Assembly: GCF_033807715.1 (NCBI RefSeq)
Contig: NC_084591.1
Coordinates: 43,984,868-44,048,867, forward strand
Direction of reading: 5' to 3'
Length of the DNA stretch: 64,000 nt
From: Cololabis saira
Lineage: Eukaryota > Chordata > Actinopteri > Beloniformes > Belonidae
Shown here: one piece after another, positions 1 through 11,332 of the stretch
How positions within the stretch are numbered: the stretch's first letter is position 1
How the letters are laid out: every line of letters starts with the position of its first letter
Position numbers and translations under genes: made by a program
Notes under the pieces: generated by a model
The model's input: the letters and a program-made list of their open reading frames with translations, nothing else
What the model was told of the DNA's origin: nothing
The model's database searches: none

Positions 1-701
1 TACATTAATGGGCTTGGCCTAATGGCTCAACAGCGCCCCCTAGAAAACTTTGTGCCTCAAGCCCCACAATACAGTTTGATGTACATGCACGAAAATCGGT
101 ACACACCTGTATCATGTCGCAACTTAAAGAAAAGTCTCTTGGCGCCATGGACGAAACCGAACAGGAAGTCGGCCATTTTGAATTAATCGTGTAATTTTGG
201 GGAAATTTATGACACTTCTTCGGCCGTTAATACGGCCCGAACCGTAACGTGCACCCAGGTGTGTTATACATCAAAATGTGCGTCTCCATCTTGCGAGCAT
301 TACTTTTCTCAGTCAAAAGCGTAACCGTGGCGACGATAGACGCCAAAAAGCGCGCCCTCCCCTTAATCTGATTGGTCCATATTTGATAGTTCCTACTTTC
401 TGCCATAACTTTTGAATGGTTTGACATGAAGAGTCATGGGTGGTGTCATCGGACTCGGTTTTGAGTCCTTGAACACAATGGGTGCGAATTAGCCCCGCCC
501 CTTCTTCTGATTGGTCAATATTTGATTGTCCTTATTTTCTGTCGTAACTTTTGAATGGTTTGATATAGAGAGTCGTGGGTGGTTTCATCCGCTAAATGTC
601 CAGGTCTGAAGAATCTACATGTAAGTCATACAAGCTTCCACTGCAGCCTGAACGTGCACAAGGGTGCGAGGGCCCGTTCATCGCTGCTTGCAGCTTTAAT
701 T
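1..701 (+). mobile_element. Family A non-autonomous repeat, copy 1 (cut by window start)
   Basis: The same sequence recurs at 20252-21063, 41983-42678, 47662-48420 (reverse) and 58661-59495, so it is a high-copy interspersed family. It ends with the shared 3' terminus GCTGCTTGCAGCTTTAATT, which contains a short hairpin (GCTGC/GCAGC). The 5' part lies outside the window. It has no coding capacity. Superfamily is not certain; a Helentron-like or other rolling-circle derivative is one possibility because of the terminal hairpins and the lack of an obvious target duplication. Confidence 0.8.
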
Positions 702-1474
702 AGATTTTATATCCAAATAAGGCCTTACCACCACCACTCGCTAGCAATCATCCTCCCTCATTACGCGTTTTTACATTAGACCCCATTTATTTAATTCAGT
801 TCAATTCAACTTTATCTTTATAGTGTCTATAAAAATACAAACAATGATGAAGAACTCGTGCTTAATGTGTGCTGGGTGGTGTAAACGCTAGCGTGTTATT
901 CCTCCCCGGTGCCTGAAGTTGAGTTGAGGGGAGGGAAGATGACTGGAAGCGTTATGGAGCGTTAACTACACTACATGACGACCGGCTGTCTGTCTGGTTG
1001 ACCTCGCCGGGTTCACCAGCATCAGAAGACCTGGCTGATGCAGCCACTTTGCCCAAATATGACCCGCAGTCTCCTTCTGCCACACCTGTTGTTGAGTTTG
1101 TGGACCGCAAATAACTTATTTCTGAGGCTCTTCAGTTTGTTAGTGACCCGAGTTTCTTTCTTGCAAAGCCGTGGTCTGTCGTCTTAGTAACCAGCTGCAG
1201 ACTACGGTTCTGTTATGTGCTGATTTATGATTTTACTACTCTGGGATGGGGAAACTTGCAGACATCCTTGTGTTGTCGTCATCAAATCCCACCCATGACC
1301 CGTCACCAGTACTGGAGTTGAGGGGGGATGAGGGGGGATGAGGGGGGGATGGCATCCCCCCTGAAATAAAAACGGTCCAAATCATCCCCCCTGTAAAACT
1401 GCCATCCCCCCTTTCCATCCCTTATGTCATTTCATCAATGAATGTGGTTTTACTGCTATTTCAACATTTAGAGT
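702..1474. other. Non-coding stretch with facing G-rich and C-rich runs
   Basis: No gene seen. At 1319-1352 runs of GGGGGGATGA are followed at 1351-1420 by ATCCCCCC runs, so the two strands could fold on each other. Bases 785-845 resemble the 3' tail of a teleost LINE (alternating TTCAGTTCAATTCAA). Confidence 0.4.
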
Positions 1475-1695
1475 CATCACCAGAAAAATAACACCAGAAA
1501 AATAACTTATTTGACAATTTTCACCTGTTTCAAGTAAATTTTCACTTGAAATAAGTAGGAAAATCTGCCAGTGGGACTAGATTTATCTTCTTATTACAAG
1601 CAAAAAAAATCTTGTTCCACTGGCAGATTTTTCTACTTATTTCAAGTGAAAATCTACTTGAAACAGGTGAAAATTGTTGTTTTTTCCAGTGATGA
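1475..1695. repeat. Long inverted repeat (palindromic MITE-like)
   Basis: Arms of about 60 bp (near 1518-1580 and 1613-1675) are near-perfect reverse complements; both carry CACTGGCAGATTTT and CAAGTGAAAAT blocks around a loop of about 34 bp. Weaker complementarity continues to TCATCACCAG / CCAGTGATGA at the outer edges. No ORF. Probably a palindromic DNA transposon derivative; superfamily not determined. Confidence 0.7.
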
Positions 1696-2788
1696 GTCTT
1701 GTTTTAAATGTAATGAGATTTTTTTTACTAAAATGAGACATATTAACTAGAAATAAGATAAATATTCTTGTTAAGATTTTGAGTTTTTGCAGTGATCCAT
1801 TTTACTTATCCTGTGAAGGACAGAGTCATATTGATAAGTTCAGAAAAGTGTTTTTATTGTTGTGTTTTGATGTATTTGATGTAAGCCCAGTGGATATTTA
1901 AAGCTTACAGAAGGCTGCATTTAACTGCTGCTATGTCATTCCTGCAGTATTTCTGCAGGTGTTTTGGTCACTGCTATTATTTGTAATATATTATATTATT
2001 TGTAATCGGCACAAATTATCTGTCCCTATATGATAAAATCCACCACCCCCCCTGATTCTTTTTTTTACAACTCGAGTACTGCCCGTCACCCCACGTCGGC
2101 TCTCCTTACATCAGGCCTGACCCATGACTTGGTGTACCTGTGTACCTGGTCAGCCTGAAGATCGGCAGATTTCGGTCCCCGGGTGGTCAGTTGGTGCATC
2201 TCTAACGGTTTGGTCATTATTCACCTGTCAGAAACTTCACTGAAACTTCACTGAATTGTTGATTGTATGAATTGTCTAATGCACAAAAAAAGAATCGTTT
2301 GCGGGTGTTTTTGCTGCATTAGGATGTGGGACAGTTGGCTAAAACTGTGAGAAACTCATTCATCCCTTTAACCGTAACTTTGATGTGGGACCTGCTGTGT
2401 CAGCTAGGTTATTTAAAAGTGCCAACAGGAAGTCAGAGGAAACAAGGTCGTTTTAATGGGAGTGCTGTGGGGCTCTGAGGTATCGATGTAGAAACAACCC
2501 CACTGTAAAAGTCAGTGGAGACCTTGAAGCTCCTCTGATAATCCACTTTCTGTCTGTGAGAGGAATTATGCAGCAGGCTGTATGGAAGTGCAGCAGCACT
2601 TTGGTCATGTCAGGATGCCTTATTATTATGGGAAGACAGATTTTCTGCAGTACTGCTGGAGTTTCTTCCCTCCAGCTTGTGGTCAGTGACTGATGTCTTA
2701 CAATAAGTTGAAGACGCAAATCACTGCAGTTAAAGATTTAACATAGACTGAACTGAGTTGTTCATCTGAAGCAGTGTTTGTCAGTGTG
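1696..2788. other. Non-coding, nothing recognised
   Basis: I see no conserved coding segment, repeat terminus or RNA gene here. It would lie upstream of the first coding exon of IMMP2L (5' flank or intron 1). Confidence 0.4.
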
Positions 2789-2796
2789 GATGGTAC

Positions 2797-3443
2797 TAGG
2801 GCTGGGCGATATGGACCAAAAGTCATATCTCGATATTTTCTAGCTAAATGGCGATACTCGATATATATCTCGATATTTTTTCTGTGCCTTAATTGGGGTT
2901 TCCCCCAAAGCATTATAGCATAGCATCTCTGTTAGCTTCATTTTTTTTCTGAGGCAAACCCTTAAAAAAACAGTCAGTTTTAATACAAAGCCTCGTGCCA
3001 AATGTCACACAGGTACATTTATTAACAGAGGTCTGCACAATATCAAAATGTATAAAACAAATGAAATAAAAATAAACTGCCTGCATATATAGAATAAAAA
3101 TGCTTCTTGAATAAAATAAAACAAATATCCCTTTCCTGCATAACAATTACATTAAAATACTGTGCAATTAATACAATGTAGACAGTAACAGGCAGACTTT
3201 TCCACTGAGGTTGCCAGTTGTGCAAATAACAAAACATTTTTGCAAATCTCAAATAAAACATTCAAGTCAATTTGTCACAAAATAAGCTATATCAAAATCA
3301 TAAAAAAAAAAAAATGTAAAAAAAAAAAATATATATATTTTTTTATTTTTTTTTAAATCGATATAAACGATATTGTCTCGTACCATATCGTGTTTGAAAA
3401 TATATCGATATATATTAAAATCTCGATATATCGCCCAGCCCTA
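2797..3443. mobile_element. hAT MITE with perfect 8-bp target duplication
   Basis: Terminal inverted repeats TAGGGCTGGGCGATAT / ATATCGCCCAGCCCTA bound the element, and GATGGTAC is duplicated on both sides (2789-2796 and 3444-3451). An 8-bp duplication plus the TAGGGCTGG end is diagnostic of the hAT superfamily. The interior is AT-rich and non-coding; the small ORFs inside are not conserved proteins. Confidence 0.92.
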
Positions 3444-3451
3444 GATGGTAC

Positions 3452-4199
3452 ATTTGCATTGAAGTGTGTGTCTTATAATGTTGAACACTGGTAATTACTT
3501 CATTTTCTGATGTTCATGAACCAACCATAGGTTCGAAGCTTTGCATGTGGCCTCACTAACGTGTCCAGGAAGTATTATAATTAGCTCACTGTTTGAGTTA
3601 ATATGCCACCAGACTGCAACAAAGAAATGTGTGGTCCTAAAGTCTCATAGCAACATCCTTTTAAAACCTTGGCACAGGCAGCTGTCGTCGTATACTCCGT
3701 CTCTGAATTCCTTCTTGTCATTATGTCCTGCAGAGGGCATTATTTGTCCTTGCATGGGTTTAGTAGAAGTGTATCATAACCAGAGCTGTCATGCACAAAT
3801 GTATTTCAGCCACTGTAGCTTATCATATGTGATACTGGGGGAAAAGTGATGCTGCTAGTCTCTGTCTGCATTTCTAACTGATGTTTTAAAAGTGCTGCTG
3901 TTCATTGAGACACGCATGTCTCCTACTCAGCTGGATGCAGAAAAAAAGTTACATTTGATGGCTAAAAAGACAACTTTGCAACCTTGTGTTAACATGGAGT
4001 CTGTCATAAAAATCTGGTTTCAGTCTCAAAAAAGATTCAGTTGTGTTGTATTACCAAGTCCTCCAATTAATAAAATATTCTCAAATTAACAATATATAAA
4101 ACATGTGTTTTAAAACAACTGACTGGTCGCAGATCTGCAGCTATAAAAACACCAATGACATTAGTTATTGCTTTAGCTCGATCTGAATTACTGGTAAAA
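3452..4199. other. Non-coding, nothing recognised
   Basis: ORFs of up to about 100 codons occur but show no family resemblance. Some of this may be decayed interior of the hAT element that starts at 5401 on the minus strand, but I could not align it. Confidence 0.35.
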
Positions 4200-5401
4200 G
4201 CCTGTTTAGATGCCAAAGGTAGCTGCGTTTACACGGTGCTGGTGTCTCCTGGCAGCAGCGATATTCACATTTATGTGCCGTTTCTTATGCGTTATGAGCT
4301 TTGACGCGTTGCCAGAAACATGCCCGGCTGCTGGTGAACAATGTCAGCACACTGCTCTCGTCTCATTTACTTGGATTTTTAGATTTACATTTAGATTTAT
4401 TTATTTGCACAGTTAAAAATTACACAAATAAAAGTAACAACTTTACAAATTAAAGTGCAGGAAGAGGCGAAAACGCAAAGAGCTTATCAGGGGCCTCCAC
4501 CTATAGTTAACATAAAATTTAATATCATACTTATAAAAACAAAATATACAAATGAGCAATTAGAAATCTATAGATGATGGAAATAAATGAAAATTACAAA
4601 GAATTTACACAAAAGAAAAATGATCGGATATATGAATAACGATAAAGAGTACAATTTAATAATTAAGAAACAAACGACTAAATAACAAACCAAATAAACA
4701 CAAACAAAAATAATTTCAAGGAGATTACACAAGAGGATAAAATGTGTCAGTACATCCATTACTTATGCCAGAGCAGTTCCATTTACAAAACAAAAGTTAA
4801 GTGGTGTTTCAGACATCCTTTAAAACCTTGTACAGAGAAGCATTTTTTTGCTAAATGGGAATATGTATTCCATAGTTTGACCCCCCTGTACCGTATTGCA
4901 TATTTACCCCTGGTTGTTACACATTCTGGAGGATGCAGATCTAACATAAGTCTGGAGAGTTTGTAGTGAAATAGTCTTTGAGGTGAGCAGGAATGCTTTC
5001 CTCTAAGACCTTATAAATAAAAACACATGTCTGATAAATATTTATGTTATAAATGTTGAGAATATAAAGTTTCTGAAACAAAGGACTTGTCTTTGTCCAT
5101 TGTTGCTTTTCACCTTTCACCGGGAAACCGAAGTGTTCCCAAACAGGAGACCTTAAAGATAAGGCAGGGTCTTCAAGTTCCCGCTTCTTGTTTGCATCAA
5201 CCATGATGGCTGCTAGCGGATAAAAAAAACTCATGTGGGAGTCCGATACTGACTACAAACTTCCAGTCCTCGGATTTGAAGTATGCTCTGCTTGCAAAAC
5301 ATCCTGTTAACTAGCTACTGTTAAACATTGTATTTGGATCGGTTCACGTCTGCACCGTACCGACGGCCCCGTACCGAAACGGCGTGTACCATTACAACCC
5401 T
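4200..5401 (-). pseudogene. hAT transposon 5' end with BED zinc finger, split by a LINE
   Basis: Reading the minus strand from 5401, the end CTAGGGTTGTAATGGTAC resembles a hAT terminus. An ORF starting near 5203 then contains the BED-finger signature VWEHFGFP. The ORF is cut near 5112 by a LINE. On the far side of that LINE, at about 4372-4210, the same strand encodes the rest of a BED finger: a Cys-x2-Cys pair (VC-stop-HC) followed by SGNASKLITHKKRH with the His pair. BED fingers are DNA-binding domains at the N-terminus of hAT transposases and ZBED proteins. A stop codon sits between the two cysteines and nothing of the catalytic domain was found, so this is a dead remnant. Confidence 0.7.
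4373..5111 (-). mobile_element. LINE 3' fragment (L2/jockey-like ORF2 C-terminus)
   Basis: On the minus strand the segment LFQKLYILNIYNINIYQTC and the following ...FIYKVLEESIPAHLKDYF match the typical C-terminal tail of L2/CR1/jockey-type ORF2 proteins. The tail end near 4380-4500 (TTTATTTATTTGCACAG, then a GCTTATCA block) is shared with a second copy at 46320-47130, so both belong to one family. It is 5'-truncated and inserted inside the BED finger of a hAT element. Exact insertion edges are good to about 15 bases. Confidence 0.75.
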
Positions 5402-6016
5402 AGTAAATACAACTCTCCCATTGGCACTGAGCTTTATTCACTTTTATTACACACTAAGATTTGTTCAGTCTCTCGCTTTGCCCTTCTCTCATTTTCTCCT
5501 CCATCTTTACTTCTTTTTTCGAAGTCACCTCTGTCATGATGTCTGCTATATCTCCGTGAGCTAGTTTCATTATTATGAATGCGTAACACAGGGGCTATAA
5601 TGATATAATGTTGTTGCTAGCGTCAACGGGTGGGGGAGTCCAAAGCGACTTTGCCATGTTTTTGCACAGAAGGCCGTAAGAGCGAGATTACATTTTCTAA
5701 AAGTAAGCAAATACTCATTTGTGTGATATTTTTCCATGAAAGCAGGTATTGTGTGCTGCGTTAAGTGGTGACTCAGCGACCATAGAGTTTGTTTCGCTGC
5801 CAGATTCTCAACATCCCGGGCTTTAGCGTGTATTAACACATTTTGCACCAACACGTATCCCAGGCTCCCTGTTACTCTTCTTGCGACATCGGCCTGCTCT
5901 GTCTTCAGAGGTCAATATAGTTTATCTTCACATTGTGAATATATTTGGTGATTGTTTAATTCTTTGCATATTATAGTAGTGATTTTGATGATTTCGTTGT
6001 TTTATTTCTTGTTCAG
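5402..6016. other. Sequence immediately upstream of IMMP2L exon 2
   Basis: The splice acceptor at 6014-6016 implies a non-coding first exon further upstream, which I could not place. No convincing promoter, CpG island or donor was identified here. Confidence 0.4.
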
Positions 6017-6023
6017 TTCTCTT

Positions 6024-6158
6024 ATGGCTCAGCAGACGACGGCTGGACGGCGCTACCTGCGTGCGTTTGTTAGTGGATTTTTCGTCGCCGTTCCCGTCAC
6101 AGTTACCGTCCTTGATCGATTGGCTTATGTGGCGCGAGTGGAAGGAGCGTCAATGCAG
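6024..6158 (+). CDS. immp2l: IMMP2L first coding exon (residues 1-45)
   Basis: IMMP2L is the catalytic subunit 2 of the mitochondrial inner membrane peptidase, an S26-family (signal peptidase I-like) serine protease that removes sorting peptides from proteins delivered to the intermembrane space. This exon encodes the N-terminus: a basic segment, a hydrophobic membrane span (about residues 18-37) and the motif ARVEGASMQ with the catalytic Ser43. It matches vertebrate IMMP2L closely, including FFVAVPV and VEGASMQ. The exon begins after a TTCAG acceptor (ending at 6016) with seven bases of 5' UTR before ATG, and ends CAG|GTAAGA at 6158, leaving a phase 0 junction. An in-frame upstream ATG at 5952 lies before the acceptor and is not part of the exon. 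The upstream exon must be non-coding. I am confident in the gene identity; only part of the gene is in the window. Confidence 0.96.
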
Positions 6159-8074
6159 GTAAGACCGAATCCAATTATCAAGGAGGAGACCTTGTAGTTA
6201 CTGGAATCAACCTTCAAATAACACTTTTGAGTTTGGCTGGAAAGGATACAGCAGTTGTAGGTATGTCATTTTACAGACGTCAGGATACGAGGGGTCAGAG
6301 CCCCCAAACAGCATGTTGGAATTAAGCACAAAGACAAACTTGAAAGCTTATTCTGAACAGCCGTGGCGTTTTTTATCATCTTTTCCCAAAACATTTCCCA
6401 ACCCCACTTTTATGGAACGCTGTCTCATTCAAAATTAAATAAATACTTAAATTATGCAATATTCAATTAAATAAATTAATACAAAAGGAATTAATAAAAG
6501 ATTTAGATTTTTTTTAAATGACAACTTTTATTTCATGACAAATTATTTAATATTGGGATATTTATTTATTTCATGACACTTGTATTTTGTAATGCCACGT
6601 TTACGTATTACATTTCATAACACTTATTTTATTTCATGGGTCTTTTACATTTCATGTTCTTATATTCAAATGAAGGGATGTGGTTTCATATGTAGGTTTG
6701 GCCAATCACACTAAATATAGCGGCAACGTTATACAGGACTATCTCAGAAAATTAGAATATTGTGATTTTCTGTAATGCAATTACAAAAACAAAAATGTCA
6801 TCCATTCTGGATTCATTACAAATCAACTGAAATATTGCAAGCCTTTTATTATTTTAATATTGCTGATCATGGCTTACAGCTTAAGAAAACTCAAATATCC
6901 TATCTAAAAATTTTAATATTCTGGGAATCTTAATCTTAAACTGTAAGCCATAATCAGCAATATTAAAATAATAAAAGGCTTGCGATATTTCAGTTGATTT
7001 GTAATGAATCCAGAATGTATGACATTTTTTTTTTAAATTGCATTACAGAAAATAAAGAACTTTATCACAATATTCAAATTTTCTGAGACAGTCCTGTATT
7101 TAACGATGTCGATGTTAGTTTCCGATTCGTGAGGATAAACAACCACTCCACCGCATTTTAGATCATTCATTCATTTAGATCATAAATCCAAAGTTTGTGT
7201 TTGAAAACTTAAAAGTTTTCTTTGCAAATCTAAAAGTTTTGCAAACATCTTTTCTGGATTTCCTGGGCGGGACCTACAGTATACTGGAAACATGTAAGAC
7301 GAGTGTTTATTGGCCACTGATGGTTCGACGATGGTCATGTCAGAGTTCATGGACGGCAGGAGCATATTTCGTACAAACTTAGATTCGCAAGCAAAACGTT
7401 AACATTTCAACCAAAAACTTTGGATTTATATTTCAATTAAATGTTTTTTTTTATTTACATTTTTTTTAAATTAATTATAGTTCGTATAGTTTCCCTCTCA
7501 ATCTGATTTTTCATAGAAATTTCATTTTCATGTTCTTTTATTGAAATTAAGGGGCATGGTTTTATATGTGGGTGTGGCTAGTCGTGAACTTCAGCGGATC
7601 ATCATGAGGGACAGGAAGGAAACAGGATAGCCGGAAGAAATGAGAAAACCGATTTAAAAACATCAATGAAGAGGGGGAAAAAACATAGCAAAATTCAGGG
7701 CGGACCTGGACTTTCACTAGATGTTTGAGATCAGAATACTGTAAAATATCTGAGACCAAAAGCAGCTCAGACATATTGAGAGAGGCGACCACCCACCTTG
7801 ATGGGATAGGAAAAAGCCTCTTCAAGTTCATATACTGTATGTTAAAAAGAACCTATAATGTGTTTATACAAAGTCAGTGATACTGGGAACATGGGTTCTG
7901 TTCCTCTGGGAAAATAAAAGAATATTATTTCTTTTTATCACTAACTACACTGCCTAAACCGGGTTTAGTCAGAGACTTCAATCCACGGCTCGGTCAAAAG
8001 TGAACGTGGTTGCAGTGCTACAAGAAGAACAGGCTTGCAGTCTAAGTGTTTTTGACTGTGTTTTTTATGTACAG
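6159..8074 (+). other. immp2l: IMMP2L intron between coding exons 1 and 2
   Basis: Starts GTAAGA and ends ATGTACAG. It contains a palindromic mariner MITE (6734-7096). A segment of about 60 bases near 6650-6712 is repeated in diverged form at 7527-7590 (both carry CATGTTCTT and a GGTTT.ATATGT block). Otherwise no recognised feature. Confidence 0.9.
6734..7096. mobile_element. Palindromic Tc1/mariner MITE
   Basis: The element reads CAGGACTATCTCAGAAAATT at the left and its reverse complement (TCTGAGACAGTCCTG) at the right, flanked by TA on each side (6732-6733 and 7097-7098), as expected for Tc1/mariner. The two halves are complementary over much of their length around a centre near 6915. No coding capacity. 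It lies inside an IMMP2L intron. Confidence 0.9.
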
Positions 8075-8178
8075 CCATCCCTGAACCCAGAAGGGGAATC
8101 GGAGTGTGACGTCGTCTTGCTAAACCGTTGGAGTGTGAGGAACTTTCAAGTCCAGCGAGGTGACATCGTCTCCATTGT
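8075..8178 (+). CDS. immp2l: IMMP2L second coding exon (residues 46-79)
   Basis: Follows the acceptor TGTACAG and reads [19 protein letters not shown], then [15 protein letters not shown], continuing directly from the previous exon across the catalytic motif (SMQPSLNP). The conserved DVVLLN.W and RGDIVS blocks are typical of IMMP2L. It ends ATTGT|GTGAGT at 8178, giving a phase 2 junction that splits a valine codon, consistent with vertebrate IMMP2L. The next exon should contain the catalytic lysine (about residue 91) and was not found in the window. The in-frame TGA just beyond 8178 is intronic, not the end of the protein. Confidence 0.95.
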
Positions 8179-8373
8179 GTGAGTAAATGTCACAAATAAC
8201 ACCTGTGAATGGAAACTATTGTGTATTAGTCCATTCAGAATAAAAATTCACCCTTTTAACTTGACATCCATCCATCTTCCAAACCTGCTTCATCCCAGTC
8301 ACAGGGGAGTGGTTATTATGGGGTGGGATCTGGACTCATACACATTAGCGATGCATGATTTCAGGCTCTAGAC

Positions 8374-9174
8374 CAGGGGTCGGCAACCCAAAATGTTGAA
8401 AGAACCGTATTGGACCAAAAACACAAAAAACAAATATGTCTGGAGCCGCAAAAAAAGAAAAGTCTTGTATAAGCCTTAGAATGAAGGCAACACATGCTGC
8501 ATGTATCTATATTAGTAATAACTGGAGGAAGATTTTTTTTTTCATTATGCACTTCGAGAAAAAAGTTGAAATGTCGAGAAAAAAGTCAAAATGTCTGAAA
8601 AAAGTCGAAATGTTGAGAAAAAAGTCTAAATTTTGAGAAAAAAGTCAAAATGTCGAGAAAAAAGTCTAAATGTTGAGAAAAAAGTCTAAATTTTGAGAAA
8701 AAGTCGAAATGTCGAGAAAAAAGTCGAAATGTTGAGAAAAAGTCGAAATGTTGAGAAAAAAGTCGAAATGTCGAGGAAAAAGTTGAAATGTCGAGATTAA
8801 TGTTGAAGTACAATCTTGAGAAAAAAGTCTAAATGTTGAGAAAAAAGTCTAAATTTTGAGAAAAAAGTCAAAATGTCGAGGAAAAAAGTCAAAATGTTGA
8901 GAAAAAAGTCAAAATGTCGAGAAAAAAGTTGAAATGTTGAGAGAAAAAAGTTGAAATGTCGAGAAAAAAGTCGAAATGTCGGGAAAAAAGTCGAAATGTC
9001 GGGATTAAAAAAGAAAGGAAAAAGGAAGGAAGGAAGAAAAAAGGAAAAAAAGAAGAAAAAAAGAAGGAAAAAAAGGAAAAAAAAGGTAAAACATTGTTGA
9101 AAAAGCTCCAGGAGCCATTAGGGCGGCGCTAAAGAGCCGCATGCGGCTTTAGAGCCACAGGTTGCCGAGCCCTG
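8374..9174. mobile_element. hAT element with internal minisatellite
   Basis: Ends CAGGGGTCGGCAACC (left) and GGTTGCCGAGCCCTG (right) are inverted repeats. The flanking octamers CTCTAGAC and ATCTAGGA share TCTAG and may be a decayed 8-bp duplication. The interior is dominated by a degenerate 20-bp minisatellite and an A/G-rich tail (9005-9090). No transposase coding. Confidence 0.85.
8555..9005. repeat. Degenerate minisatellite, about 20-bp unit
   Basis: Roughly 22 imperfect copies of a unit like GAGAAAAAAGTCGAAATGTC, varying at a few positions (gtc/gtt, cga/caa/cta). It sits within the hAT element at 8374-9174. The translated FDFFS-type repeats on the minus strand are an artefact. Confidence 0.9.
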
Positions 9175-9182
9175 ATCTAGGA

Positions 9183-10402
9183 GGAAGAAAACTCATGAAA
9201 GCACCATCACAGAACTCTCTGCTAAGCTCTTAAGCAAGAATCGTCTTGTTGTGAAACAATGATCCTGACCACTGCCCTCAAAAATACAAGAATACAAAAT
9301 ACGTAACAAAATGAGCGTGAGCTTGGTGTGATACCGTTCCTGAACCCAGAAGACGGATCGGACTGATCCAAACTAATGTTTTTGTCTCAAATGTCAGCTG
9401 CTTTGTAGGTTTATTTCTCTGGGAACAAATGGATACATCTTTCTGATATTTCATTACAATTAGATGAGTAATGGATATAAGTGATGTCATTTTACCATCC
9501 AAACTTCGTCATGTGATGTAACAGGCATTATTTGAGGACTTAAAACCTGGCGGCGAAACAGCCAGGATGAAGCTCAGAGACTCATTCTGAAACACATTCA
9601 TGCTTCTTTTTTTTTTTAACATTTATTTGGCTTCTAAATTCTTCTCAGTTGATTTCAAACATTTTCCATTTCATGATCACACTTTGTGTCTTCAGCAATT
9701 AATCTCAAACAGCCAGATGTTCCATTATTCCAGCACTGCTGCAAGCATGGTGTTCATCACACGGTGAAGTTTCATTACCCCTATTGTCCTCGTTGCCTTG
9801 TGAGTTAATACATGGTCGAAAAGGTACAGCATGTACGGAAAAAGAAGCACGTTATGAAGAGATAAATTAGGAAGCAATTTACAGAGCTCTTGGTTAAGAC
9901 GCTGTGTGGAACTCAGTCAGGGTTAAGACACTAAATAACTGCAGAATTTAACTTTCTGTGTTTCAGTGTAAAACAAGTGCCTAAACGATGGAGGTAGATT
10001 TGTGTGTAAATGCACAGAGAGTGATCTACAATATGTGTTGAGTTGCACAAATTAACACGTGTTTTGCTATCCACAAATAAAAATGTCCTACTTGTACCAT
10101 GTATGTTGAGATTTACAAATATATACGTGTATTTATAAATGCATAATTTTACATTTGTAAAACAAATAGCTATTTGTAAAACTGAAAATTCTGTTTATGA
10201 AGTGTGATCCGACATTTGTGAATCACCAATCACACGTTCTTATTTCTGAGACATTCGTTCCGCATATCCACAAACAAATAGCTCAGGATTCGTGGAACAC
10301 CGTACAGTAGATGGCGCTGCTGTTCATGAATCTATCTGTAGCTGTATTTATGTGATCACATTTATGGATGTGGTGGTGTTTGTTGTTAATTTGTAGTTTT
10401 AA
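9183..10402. other. Intronic, nothing recognised
   Basis: No conserved coding segment or repeat terminus identified. Bases 10021-10290 are rich in ACAAAT/ATTTGT words in both orientations and may be a decayed repeat. Confidence 0.35.
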
Positions 10403-11332
10403 AGGTATTGTGACATTATTTTTAAAATGCTTTTAACACTATTAAAAGTCTTGGCCAACATCCCTCAAATGTGTCTAAAAGGTTTTAACAAGAAAAACTT
10501 CACTCTAGTACTCCATTCCTGGCTTTTTATTACAGTGTTTTTTTGCGCCGTGAAAAACGCTTCCTTTTCCCCCTTTCCTGTCAATCATTGCTCCACTCCT
10601 CCTCCAAACCTCCTCCAACCAACTGCTACAAACTTCTGCCGGCGTCTCCACACACACACGCGCGCACACCGAACCACAAACACCCACACACACAGCCCAG
10701 ACAGGGCGACTACAGCCCGGGGATGAAGTCCGTGCGCACACCGAACCGGACTTCTAACAGCGGCGTCGGAGAGTTAAGCCGGGAGCGACAGGCGAAGCAT
10801 GCACAGAAAAGCAGTCCACCGCAAACAATCATAAAAATAAAGGCATGCAAGCAGCAGTGTCTCCTTATCTTAAGTCCAGTCAGTGGCCGCGGGTCTTCTT
10901 AGCAGTTTTCCTCCGGTGATCAGAACAAAAGAGGCTCTAAACAGCTCCGTGTTAAGCCTGATTTATGGTTCCGCGTTAAATCGACGCAGAGCCTACGCCG
11001 AAGGGTTCAGCGTACGGTGCGCGTCGCCGCGTAACCCTACGCCGTAGGCTCTACGTCGGTGTAACGCGGAACCATAAATCAGCCTTTATGGTGCGCTGGA
11101 GAGGAGCGGAGGCAGGGAGCTGGGTGGAGGGGGCGGTGATTTAGCGGGCCGTTACGTAACGATCCGCCATCAAACCACATGCGCCGTTTTTGCACAGTTA
11201 TGCGGAAAATCCCAGAAAGCACACAATACACTGAATGTTAAAAGTTCGTTGTTTTTTGGGTGTAATTGATGTCAAGACACCCAACAAAACACAAAAAATC
11301 AAGAAAAATGTGTTTTTCATGTCACAATACCT
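10403..11332. mobile_element. TTAA-flanked DNA transposon derivative (family M)
   Basis: Inverted ends AGGTATTGTGACAT / ATGTCACAATACCT are flanked by TTAA on both sides (10399-10402 and 11333-11336). TTAA duplications are made by the piggyBac and Kolobok superfamilies. A palindromic MITE (10955-11085) is nested inside, along with a CA-rich patch near 10650-10700. No transposase coding seen. Confidence 0.85.
10955..11085. mobile_element. Palindromic Harbinger-like MITE (family E), copy 1
   Basis: About 130 bp and almost fully self-complementary: GATTTATGGTTCCGCGTTA at the left and its complement at the right. TTA lies directly outside both ends (10952-10954, 11086-11088), the 3-bp target duplication of PIF/Harbinger elements. 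A second copy is at 54702-54832 and a half copy near 15682-15757. It is nested inside the family M element. Confidence 0.88.

Noticed and set aside
5952..6023. Upstream in-frame ATG extending IMMP2L
   Set aside because: It lies before the splice acceptor at 6016, and the family start MAQ at 6024 matches vertebrate IMMP2L.
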